NCBI GenBank assembly: GCA_019162915.1
Contig: JAFLKZ010000188.1
Location: 1-11,753 of the forward strand
Direction: 5' to 3'
Length of the DNA stretch: 11,753 nt
DNA from: Campylobacteraceae bacterium
GTDB lineage: Bacteria; Campylobacterota; Campylobacteria; Campylobacterales; Sulfurospirillaceae
The notes beneath the pieces are model-generated. The model was not told where the DNA came from. It worked only from the letters and a program-made list of their open reading frames with translations, and made no database searches. Of this stretch, positions 1 to 5,838 are shown one piece after another. A program made the position numbers and the translations under genes. Each line of letters begins with the position of its first letter. Within the stretch, counting starts at the first letter, position 1.

Positions 1-19
1 CTTTTTTGTGTTATTTTAA

Positions 20-25
20 TATAAT
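20..25 (+). promoter_or_regulatory. Probable sigma70-type -10 box of the superoxide reductase gene
   Basis: A perfect TATAAT lies in an A/T-rich stretch 28 bases before the likely start codon. No clear -35 is visible within the 19 bases upstream, as is common for Campylobacterota promoters, which rely on the -10 and an upstream T-rich periodicity. The predicted transcript would begin near position 32. Confidence 0.55.
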
Positions 26-53
26 TAAAAATATAAAAATTTAAGGAGTTATG

Positions 54-443
54 ATGCCAAAGATTAACCGTTATGTAGATATCGACACTGTTGAGAGAGA
101 AGCAAAAAAAGACTATATCGACAGACATTCACCATTTGTTCATTGTGAAAAAGTCTTTAAAGAAGATGAAAAGTTTAAAGTAACTGTCAAAGTTGGCAAC
201 GAATATACGCATCCAGATGATTTTAACCATTTCATCGCTAACATCCAGCTTTTCAATGGCGAAACATTACTAGCACGTGCTGATTTTGTCCCTGGAACAC
301 TTGGTGGTCAAGACAAAAAAAGCAATGCTGAAGTAACTTTTACTATCGTTCCATCAGGTAAAAAACTTACCCTTGTTGCACAAAGTTACTGTACAAAACA
401 TGGCGTGTGGGAAAGTGACCCTGTGGAAGTCGTCGCAGGATAA
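54..443 (+). CDS. Superoxide reductase, neelaredoxin (class II) type
   Basis: Reduces superoxide to hydrogen peroxide in the cytoplasm without making oxygen, a detoxification typical of anaerobes and microaerophiles. The protein (129 residues from the chosen start) is one desulfoferrodoxin Fe-binding domain without the N-terminal rubredoxin-like domain. All five iron ligands of the Fe(His)4Cys centre can be assigned, numbering from the upstream ATG at 51: H26 (in DRHSP), H54 and H60 (HPDDFNHFI), C114 and H117 (CTKHGVW). The usual Glu-Lys before the first His is Asp-Arg here, so the lysine that normally sits over the active site is replaced by arginine. ATG at 54 is preferred over ATG at 51 because AAGGAG (43-48) is 5 bases from it but only 2 from the other. 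It converges with the SIR2-like gene with a one-base gap. Its closeness to nif-linked genes suggests oxygen protection, which is inference. Confidence 0.9.
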   Translation: MPKINRYVDIDTVEREAKKDYIDRHSPFVHCEKVFKEDEKFKVTVKVGNEYTHPDDFNHFIANIQLFNGETLLARADFVPGTLGGQDKKSNAEVTFTIVPSGKKLTLVAQSYCTKHGVWESDPVEVVAG

Positions 444-444
444 C

Positions 445-1251
445 TTACCCTAGGAAGTGGGCTAAATCACTTCCTAATTTTTCAATCTTATGAGAAGTCA
501 AAAACTTCTCTTCTTTTTTCGTAATTTTTTCTTTATCATTCACCAAATACCCGTCACTCAGGCCAAGTGTAACCTCATTAGCCACCATTCTAAACGTATC
601 TCTATCAAAATCAATACCCATAAAAAGATATGATTTCCCCTCTTTATACCCTTTTAAAAAAGGAGGAATGGCATATCCACCCATCGCTTCAGTTAACCAA
701 TCCACAAAATCAGCATCACTCACAATAAAATTTTTCTCAGGAATAACACAGCCCAAAGGTTTAAAAAGAATAGGCATAGAGTCATTTAAAAGTGTTTTAT
801 CGATTTTACGATATATTTTGTCTTTAGTGTTGTAATGATAAACCAAAAAACGGTCATATCCACCCATAATGCGGCTCACTCCAGTGACTAGAAAATGCTC
901 GACTTCCCTATAAACTTTCAGCAAAGAATCATCCATGTTCAAATCAATCACATAAGGAGGCATACTTTGTTTAAGCCATTCGTAAACAAGCGGGATTTTA
1001 TACGGTTTAGAATTAAAGATATGAAATGTCATCTGTTCGATAAATGCTCTCCCTTTTCGATGCTCCAAACTCATAGCAGCACGAGAATACTCATACATCA
1101 AACGTTGTGACATTGCTCTTCCGCTATTTAAAGCCAAAATCATTGTGTCACTATCAAAAGGAATTTGTCCACCATCTTCTGTTTTAGTATCTTTAAAAAC
1201 TCCCATACCGATAAAGGGAACTAACGCACCACTTTTTATTTTTTCAATCAT
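445..1251 (-). CDS. SIR2-like domain protein linked to nifA
   Basis: A 268-residue protein that fits the SIR2-like fold (SIR2_2 group) along its length. A glycine-rich NAD-site loop is at residues 8-18 (GALVPFIGMGVF, where relatives have G-A-G), a VIDLNMDD segment at 101-108 matches the usual T-x-N-x-D-x-L strand, and KPLG at 164-167 is where relatives carry K-L-H-G. The segment at 208-216 (YLFMGIDFD) matches the distal core strand. Two points are degenerate: Met16 in the G-x-G loop and Leu166 at the usual catalytic His. It may bind NAD or ADP-ribose without acting as a deacylase or NADase. It starts 10 bases after nifA with AGGA 4 bases before ATG, so it is almost surely cotranscribed with nifA. 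Its function is unknown. A role in NAD-linked control of nitrogen fixation is speculation from context. No partner typical of SIR2 phage-defence systems is adjacent. Confidence 0.65.
   Translation of the reverse strand: MIEKIKSGALVPFIGMGVFKDTKTEDGGQIPFDSDTMILALNSGRAMSQRLMYEYSRAAMSLEHRKGRAFIEQMTFHIFNSKPYKIPLVYEWLKQSMPPYVIDLNMDDSLLKVYREVEHFLVTGVSRIMGGYDRFLVYHYNTKDKIYRKIDKTLLNDSMPILFKPLGCVIPEKNFIVSDADFVDWLTEAMGGYAIPPFLKGYKEGKSYLFMGIDFDRDTFRMVANEVTLGLSDGYLVNDKEKITKKEEKFLTSHKIEKLGSDLAHFLG
451..481 (+). terminator. Intrinsic terminator of the superoxide reductase gene
   Basis: TAGGAAGTG (451-459) pairs perfectly with CACTTCCTA (468-476) across an 8-base loop. ATTTTT follows directly, a classic Rho-independent terminator for plus-strand transcription. 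The whole hairpin lies inside the last codons of the convergent SIR2-like gene, so both coding and termination constraints act on it. Confidence 0.8.
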
Positions 1252-1261
1252 TTTATCCTAC

Positions 1262-2617
1262 CTATTTTTTAAAAGATGGTAAAAGTAACAGCATTTCTGG
1301 GGCACTAATGCCCTCTTCATTACCCATTAATACAATTCTCTCTATCGTATTTTCAAGCTCACGAACATTTCCAGGCCATGGATAATCACACAATATTTTC
1401 ATGGCATCATCCGTGATAAGCACTCTTTTTTTATGATTTTTTATTGATTTTTCTAAGAAAAAATTGACCAATAAAATGATGTCATCCCCTCTTTCACGAA
1501 GGGCTGGTAAATCAATAGGGATAACATTAAGACGATAGTATAAATCCTCTCTAAAGGTTCCCTCTTTCACCATCGCTTCCAAATTACGATTGGTTGCGGC
1601 AACTAATCTCACATTAACTTTAACCGTTTTACTACCGCCCACACGCTCAAACTCACGCTCTTGTAAAACCCTCAAAAGTTTTACTTGTGCCGAAGAAGAG
1701 ATATCGCCTATCTCATCTAAAAAAAGTGTTCCCCCATCTGCAAGTTCAAAACGACCTTTGCGTGCCTCTTTGGCATCCGTAAATGCCCCTTTTTCATGCC
1801 CAAATAATTCACTTTCTATCAACGTATCCGTAATGGCAGCACAGTTTAGTTTAACAAAAGGCTCATCACATCGTTTGCTTCTTTTATGAATAGCAGCGGC
1901 TACAAGCTCTTTTCCCGTTCCAGTTTCACCACGCACCAATACCGTAACATTACTCTGCGCGATGCGCTCCACCACGTTGAAAACACTTTTCATCTTATCA
2001 CTCTCACCGATGATATCGCCAAAGTTATGCACTTTAGAATCCCACTCCATTTTGTAGTAGAGTTTAAGCTCTTTAAGACGCTCTTTTTCTTGGAGATTGA
2101 TATCGTGTGAACGAATAGATTGGGCAAATATAGAACTCATAATGGTTAAAACGCGAACCGCACTCTCAAAATCTATAGCAGTTGTTTTAGTGATATTGGC
2201 ACCCAAAACACCAATAACTTCTTGATCTACAAGCATCGGAACAGCGATATAGGAGATAGAGTTTTTATCACGATTTCCTGATTTATTGAGAAACATCATG
2301 TCGTTGTGAGAATTTTCTATGACTACAGGTTCACCACTTTGTGCAGCAAAACCCGTGACTCCCTCACCTAGCTTATACGTAGCCAAAGTTTTTTGATGTT
2401 TACTAAAATCAATACACGCGTAAATACTTAAAACGCCATCACTTAGCGTATGAATAGCACATTTATCCAGATGTAATCTATTTTTTAAAACTAACAATGC
2501 TTTTTCTAAAGAGCCAACCAAGTCTTGAGAATTTGAAACTAGCAAAGCCGTATCATGCAATGTCATAAGCTCGCTCATCGTGATACAGTGTGCACACTTT
2601 GTGTCAAGTTCAACCAT
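1262..2617 (-). CDS. nifA: NifA-like sigma54-dependent activator lacking a DNA-binding domain
   Basis: Activates transcription by sigma54 RNA polymerase, probably of nitrogen-fixation genes. The N-terminal GAF domain (about residues 20-170) is followed by a linker and an AAA+ domain (about 200-430). The AAA+ domain has Walker A GETGTGKE (230-237), a loop GAFTDA (277-282, usual form GAFTGA), Walker B LFLDE (298-302), an arginine-finger region FREDLYYRLNV (355-365) and sensor II PWPGNVREL (413-421). The protein ends at 451, some 30 residues after sensor II, without the Fis-type helix-turn-helix that NifA normally has. Nothing in the downstream frames restores one, and the next gene begins 10 bases later. 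An unusual N-terminal C8-x-x-C11 pair could be a redox or metal site. AAGGAG lies 7 bases before ATG. The nifA call rests on the GAF-AAA architecture plus adjacent nifT; another GAF-type activator is the alternative. Confidence 0.75.
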   Translation of the reverse strand: MVELDTKCAHCITMSELMTLHDTALLVSNSQDLVGSLEKALLVLKNRLHLDKCAIHTLSDGVLSIYACIDFSKHQKTLATYKLGEGVTGFAAQSGEPVVIENSHNDMMFLNKSGNRDKNSISYIAVPMLVDQEVIGVLGANITKTTAIDFESAVRVLTIMSSIFAQSIRSHDINLQEKERLKELKLYYKMEWDSKVHNFGDIIGESDKMKSVFNVVERIAQSNVTVLVRGETGTGKELVAAAIHKRSKRCDEPFVKLNCAAITDTLIESELFGHEKGAFTDAKEARKGRFELADGGTLFLDEIGDISSSAQVKLLRVLQEREFERVGGSKTVKVNVRLVAATNRNLEAMVKEGTFREDLYYRLNVIPIDLPALRERGDDIILLVNFFLEKSIKNHKKRVLITDDAMKILCDYPWPGNVRELENTIERIVLMGNEEGISAPEMLLLLPSFKK

Positions 2618-2645
2618 TTTTAGGCTCCTTATGGTTATTTTATAT

Positions 2646-2651
2646 ATTATA
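2646..2651 (-). promoter_or_regulatory. Probable sigma70-type -10 box of nifA
   Basis: TATAAT read on the minus strand, 28 bases before the nifA start codon, with no convincing -35. It suggests that nifA and the SIR2-like gene can be transcribed independently of the upstream sigma54 promoter. The nifT-nifA gap is only 75 bases. Confidence 0.45.
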
Positions 2652-2676
2652 CAAAGTTATGAATACTTAACATTCA

Positions 2677-2694
2677 AAATTATGTTTATAATTT
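2677..2694 (-). terminator. AT-only hairpin at the end of nifT
   Basis: AAATTAT (2677-2683) and ATAATTT (2688-2694) form a perfect 7-base-pair stem with a 4-base loop overlapping the nifT stop codon. It has no G-C pairs and only a short T run, so at most it is a weak terminator. It may simply reflect base composition. Confidence 0.25.
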
Positions 2695-2902
2695 AATCAC
2701 TTAGCTTTTTACAGACCTCTTCTTTGGGAAGTTTTTTAGGATTTGGCTGTATCCACCAGATTTCACCATTGGTTAATTCCACTTCGCCGCCCCATTTTTC
2801 CTCCGTGTCAAACTCTATGGTTTTAATCGTCTCTTCCATATCTTTTTTAGCTATATAAAAACACACTTCGCCTTTTTCTTCTCGCAACATCACTTTTGCC
2901 AT
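2693..2902 (-). CDS. nifT: NifT/FixU family protein
   Basis: A small nitrogen-fixation accessory protein of unknown biochemical role, in many diazotrophs encoded just after nifK. The 69 residues match the family closely: a start MAKVMLRE, then YIAKKDMEETI, then a W-G-G-E-V-x-L-x-N-G turn, and a C-terminal proline/lysine-rich tail. The ATG at 2902 is chosen because AAAGGA lies 7 bases upstream and the family begins at this Met. The longer frame from a TTG at 2950 has its Shine-Dalgarno only one base away and adds residues not found in the family. Here nifT is separated from nifHDK and sits between a flavoprotein gene and nifA. The leader before it carries alternative hairpins. Confidence 0.85.
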   Translation of the reverse strand: MAKVMLREEKGEVCFYIAKKDMEETIKTIEFDTEEKWGGEVELTNGEIWWIQPNPKKLPKEEVCKKLSD

Positions 2903-2915
2903 TATCTTTTCCTTT

Positions 2916-2999
2916 ATTAGATTTTTGAGAAACTCTTTCTTAGAGGACAAATCCTCCCTTTGGTCTGAGCCTCACGAAAAAGTTACTCAAAAATCTAAT
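2916..2999 (-). promoter_or_regulatory. Alternative (anti-terminator-like) long hairpin in the nifT leader
   Basis: The 19 bases at 2916-2934 and the 19 bases at 2981-2999 are reverse complements with a single mismatch, separated by 46 bases. On the minus-strand RNA the second arm ends directly before the nifT ribosome binding site (AAAGGA, 2915-2910). The first arm occupies the loop and 3' half of the flavoprotein-gene terminator, so the two structures cannot form together. The layout fits attenuation or translational control of nifT. What would switch it is not visible. A small GAGGA/TCCTC hairpin (2943-2956) lies in the spacer. Confidence 0.45.
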
Positions 3000-3015
3000 C
3001 TATGAGTAACTTTTT
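2977..3015 (-). terminator. Intrinsic terminator overlapping the 3' end of the flavoprotein gene
   Basis: AAAAAGTTACTCA (2977-2989) and TGAGTAACTTTTT (3003-3015) form a perfect 13-base-pair stem around a 13-base loop. On the minus strand the 3' arm ends in five T. It includes the last codons and stop of the flavoprotein gene, and would separate that gene from nifT unless the alternative leader hairpin forms. Confidence 0.6.
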
Positions 3016-4635
3016 GATAAATTGTACGATTTTAGATTCTTCATACGCTACTTTAAAAAATCCTTTTTGATACTCTTTGATGAGTATGTGTCGCTTCGCA
3101 CCTTTACATGTAAGCGGAAAATCTTCCCTATAATGTGCGCCTCGGCTCTCTTCTCTCTTTAAAGCACCTAATATAATAGCTTCGCTAAGTTCAAGGGCAT
3201 TGCGAAGTTCTAAGATAGAGATGAGTTCCACGTTATTGTTTTTGTCTTTATCGATACAATGCAAAGTATTAGACTCAAGGCGTAGGTACTTCATATAGTC
3301 AAACGCTTCTTGTAAAGAGGATGCATTGCGAAATATTCCTACTTTTTGAAACATGATTTTGCCCACAGAAATGCGCATAGCATTGAAATTTTTAGAACAA
3401 TCACCCTCAAAAATTCTATCTACCAAACTCATATCTTTAATCACAACATTGTAATCAATAGGTAGAAAATTTTGATAATTAGCATACTCTTTAGCTTTCA
3501 TTCCTGCTAACTCTCCAAAAACAGCACCCTCCAACAATGAGTTTCCACCCAGTCTATTGGCGCCATGAACACCCAAAGAAGCTGACTCACCACACACAAA
3601 AAGACCTTTTAAAGAACTACATGTAAAAGGTGCCTCAATGCCACCCATACTATAATGCGCAACTGGTTTAACCTCTAAAAGCTCTGCAGAGATATCGATA
3701 CCTACTTGATTATACGCATTTTTATAGAGGGAAGGAAGTCTAGTTTCAATCACTGATAAAGGAAGATGTCGCATATCAAGATAGACTTTTTGACCTTTTC
3801 GTATCTGCTCAAAGATAGCCCTTGCCAACACATCTCTCGTGCCTAATTCATGAACAAAACGTTCCCCATCACTATTGACAAGATATCCACCCTCACCTCT
3901 GGCTGCTTCGGAGATAAGATAACTGGTTTTGGCAAATCCTGTGGGGTGAAACTGTACAAACTCCATGTCTTTTAAGCTAAGCCCTGCTCGAAGCGCCACG
4001 CTAAGTAAATCCCCCGTACAATCTTGTGCATTGGTACTAAATCCCCTATAAATTCCAGCGTATCCACCCCCTGCTAAAACGATGGCTTTGGCCGGATAGA
4101 CGATAACACTTGAGTCAATTCTTTTCAAAACCACCACACCGCTCACAAAAGAATCAATTTTAGTGATGTCCATGACATATTGATTGACTAAAAATTCTAC
4201 ACCGCTGAGCTTTGCTTTTTTTATCAAGGCTTGTGTGATAGAAGCACCCGTACTATCACCTACAAAACAAGTGCGTTTACTACTTCCACCACCAAAACTT
4301 CGCTGTAAAATTTTTCCCTTTTCATCTTTGTCAAATGCCACACCATAATCGCAAAGCTTTTTGATGATGTGAGGCGCTCTTTTACACAAATATGTCACTG
4401 CTTTTTTATTCCCCAATCCTTGGGCACTTTTCATCGTATCGTCGATATGCTCTTGTATCTGGGTATTATCATTTTCATCTATCACAGCGTTTATACCACC
4501 ACTAGCGATAGCACTATTGGATTTAAAAATATTGCTCTTGGTGATGATAGCAACACGATTTATCTCACTTTTAGCTTCGATGGCAGCCATAAGTCCAGCA
4601 ATTCCTGAACCAATGATAATGATGTCGTAGGTCAT
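2995..4635 (-). CDS. Soluble fumarate reductase/L-aspartate oxidase-type FAD flavoprotein
   Basis: A 546-residue member of the family of succinate dehydrogenase/fumarate reductase flavoprotein subunits and L-aspartate oxidase (NadB). The N-terminal FAD site is GSGIAG (9-14). Substrate and catalytic residues are all present: HPTG (230-233), EAARGEGG (243-250), R272 in the RDVLARA segment, H327 in HYSMGG, and R361 in HGANRLGGNSLL, which is the SdhA/FrdA form rather than NadB's. At the position of the covalent-FAD histidine of SdhA/FrdA this protein has Asn40 (KSNSAIASGG), so FAD should be bound non-covalently, as in NadB. No iron-sulfur or membrane subunit gene is adjacent, which argues for a soluble enzyme. 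Substrate and electron partner cannot be read from the sequence. Its start overlaps the end of the aldo/keto reductase gene by 4 bases, so the two are translationally coupled. Confidence 0.7.
   Translation of the reverse strand: MTYDIIIIGSGIAGLMAAIEAKSEINRVAIITKSNIFKSNSAIASGGINAVIDENDNTQIQEHIDDTMKSAQGLGNKKAVTYLCKRAPHIIKKLCDYGVAFDKDEKGKILQRSFGGGSSKRTCFVGDSTGASITQALIKKAKLSGVEFLVNQYVMDITKIDSFVSGVVVLKRIDSSVIVYPAKAIVLAGGGYAGIYRGFSTNAQDCTGDLLSVALRAGLSLKDMEFVQFHPTGFAKTSYLISEAARGEGGYLVNSDGERFVHELGTRDVLARAIFEQIRKGQKVYLDMRHLPLSVIETRLPSLYKNAYNQVGIDISAELLEVKPVAHYSMGGIEAPFTCSSLKGLFVCGESASLGVHGANRLGGNSLLEGAVFGELAGMKAKEYANYQNFLPIDYNVVIKDMSLVDRIFEGDCSKNFNAMRISVGKIMFQKVGIFRNASSLQEAFDYMKYLRLESNTLHCIDKDKNNNVELISILELRNALELSEAIILGALKREESRGAHYREDFPLTCKGAKRHILIKEYQKGFFKVAYEESKIVQFIKKLLID
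3104..3113. repeat. TTACATGTAA palindrome, copy in flavoprotein gene
   Basis: On the minus strand it reads TTACATGTAAAGG and encodes Thr-Cys-Lys-Gly in the frame CTT ACA TGT AAA GGT. Confidence 0.8.
3618..3630 (+). repeat. Partial copy TACATGTAAAAGG in flavoprotein gene
   Basis: This copy lacks the first T of the palindrome (C instead) but keeps the AAAAGG flank seen in the copy near 10087. Confidence 0.5.
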
Positions 4636-5765
4636 GTTGATTTTTCCACCTTAAAAAGAAGATTGTACTTTGCACTATTGAGCGCATTGATAGAAGCTAT
4701 TTTGCTATTTTGAGTGACGTGTTCTGCTTGACTTGAACTAAAAAGTGAACTGACCAATCCTCGCGTAGAGCGCGTAAACTGGAGAGCTAGTTGTACATCA
4801 TTTTCAAGTTCCATCCCACTATCCAAAAGATAACCCACTTCGGGACGAAATGGCTTTTGGAAAAGATGCATCTGTAAAAGTGAGGAACTGCCGATAACAC
4901 CAAGTCCTAGTTTATGCGCCACCTGCAATGGTGTATAGTAATTTCCATCATTCATCTTCTGATTTGCGATGGTGTAGGCATTTGTTTTAGCGATATTAAA
5001 AGGTAGTTGAACGTACTTAAAATGATGATTTTCCCCACCAACTTTACGTGCCACATCAAAGACCATCTCAAGGTTGATATGCTCCGCATTGTCCTCTTCA
5101 TAAGTGAGTGCATTCCAAACAGCTAACCCATAAGCCTTTATTTTTTTCTCACTAACGAGTATTTCAAAAAGTGTAAAGATGTCTTCTAGTTTTTGTAAAA
5201 ACGCATGTTTGCCTATCTTCGTTAATTGTGTTTCAGGGTTGTGCAAAAAGTAGATATCCAAACACTCAATTTGCAGGTTTTGCAAAGATTGTTCACACGA
5301 ATATCTCAAAAACTTAGGGCTCATGCAGTGTTGGTCTAGCTCAATGTCATACGAGGTTGCCAACCCTTTTTGGATGATATTTTCACTAATCCATGTGTAT
5401 GGGTTAGCAGGAAAAGGAAAACACAGCGGTATAAACCCACCTTTTGAACAAATGATGAGTTCTTCACGTTTGACTTCACCCTTATCAATGAGTTCGACTA
5501 ATACTTCGCCTATCTCTTTTTCACTCTCTTGGTAGCGATAATTGATGGCGGTATCGATGAGATTGATACCATTTTTAATTGCTGATTTGAGTGCATCTTT
5601 ATAATCAAAAATATAATTCTCTTCTTTATAAGGCTCTTTTTTAAAAGTCCCAAAACCAAGCTTAGAAAATATCAACCCATCAAATCTTGTATAAAAATCT
5701 TTGTAATGTGAAAATTGCTTGGCAAAATGATAGGTTGCCTCAGGAGTTGCATTTATTTGACGCAT
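4632..5765 (-). CDS. Aldo/keto reductase family oxidoreductase
   Basis: Probably a cytoplasmic NAD(P)H-dependent reductase of carbonyl compounds. The 377 residues form an extended AKR barrel. Visible motifs are SKLGFGTF (34-41), INLIDTAINYRYQESE (68-81) with catalytic Asp71 and Tyr76, the ICSKGG strand with Lys108, and YFLHNPE with His175. These complete the Asp-Tyr-Lys-His tetrad. An insertion of about 40 residues after the Lys strand makes it longer than typical 280-330-residue AKRs. The start at 5765 is supported by AAGGAG 8 bases upstream and avoids overlap with the divergent aminotransferase gene. It is first in a minus-strand operon with the flavoprotein gene, behind a sigma54-type site, so it is likely controlled with nitrogen fixation. 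The substrate is unknown. Confidence 0.8.
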   Translation of the reverse strand: MRQINATPEATYHFAKQFSHYKDFYTRFDGLIFSKLGFGTFKKEPYKEENYIFDYKDALKSAIKNGINLIDTAINYRYQESEKEIGEVLVELIDKGEVKREELIICSKGGFIPLCFPFPANPYTWISENIIQKGLATSYDIELDQHCMSPKFLRYSCEQSLQNLQIECLDIYFLHNPETQLTKIGKHAFLQKLEDIFTLFEILVSEKKIKAYGLAVWNALTYEEDNAEHINLEMVFDVARKVGGENHHFKYVQLPFNIAKTNAYTIANQKMNDGNYYTPLQVAHKLGLGVIGSSSLLQMHLFQKPFRPEVGYLLDSGMELENDVQLALQFTRSTRGLVSSLFSSSQAEHVTQNSKIASINALNSAKYNLLFKVEKST

Positions 5766-5794
5766 TGGCTTACTCCTTTTTAAGTAAGATAGTT

Positions 5795-5809
5795 GCAAGA
5801 AGCATTCCG
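5795..5809 (-). promoter_or_regulatory. Sigma54 (-24/-12) promoter of the aldo/keto reductase operon
   Basis: On the minus strand CGGAATGCTTCTTGCA gives GG, ten bases, GC, with the strongly conserved TTGCA at the -12 element. The calculated start is near 5783, a few bases before the Shine-Dalgarno at 5778-5773. No TGT-N10-ACA NifA upstream site was found in the 100-150 bases upstream, consistent with an activator that lacks a DNA-binding domain. Confidence 0.65.
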
Positions 5810-5810
5810 T

Positions 5811-5816
5811 TATACT
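5811..5816 (+). promoter_or_regulatory. Probable -10 box of the aminotransferase operon
   Basis: TATACT, 22 bases before the aminotransferase ATG, with AAGG between. The region just upstream overlaps the divergent sigma54 site, so occupancy of one promoter could affect the other. Confidence 0.4.
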
Positions 5817-5838
5817 TTTTAAAAAATAAGGTGCGTTA

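Noticed and set aside
895..1110. Plus-strand 71-codon frame inside the SIR2-like gene
   Set aside because: It is the reverse of a well-supported coding frame, with no ribosome binding site and no recognisable motif. Similar shadow frames at 1590-2110, 4369-4608, 5323-5535, 6265-6722 and 10844-11110 were dropped for the same reason.
445..1251. SIR2-like gene as part of an antiphage system
   Set aside because: There is no HerA, AAA or Argonaute partner nearby. It is tightly coupled to nifA, and the decayed defence-like genes are over 7 kb away.
2903..2950. Extended nifT frame from a TTG at 2950
   Set aside because: The Shine-Dalgarno is one base from TTG, the added 16 residues are outside the family, and the sequence is explained by the leader hairpin.
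2940..2980. Riboswitch in the nifT leader
   Set aside because: No known aptamer core was recognised. The segment has only a 5-bp GAGGA/TCCTC hairpin, and the long alternative pairing explains the structure better.
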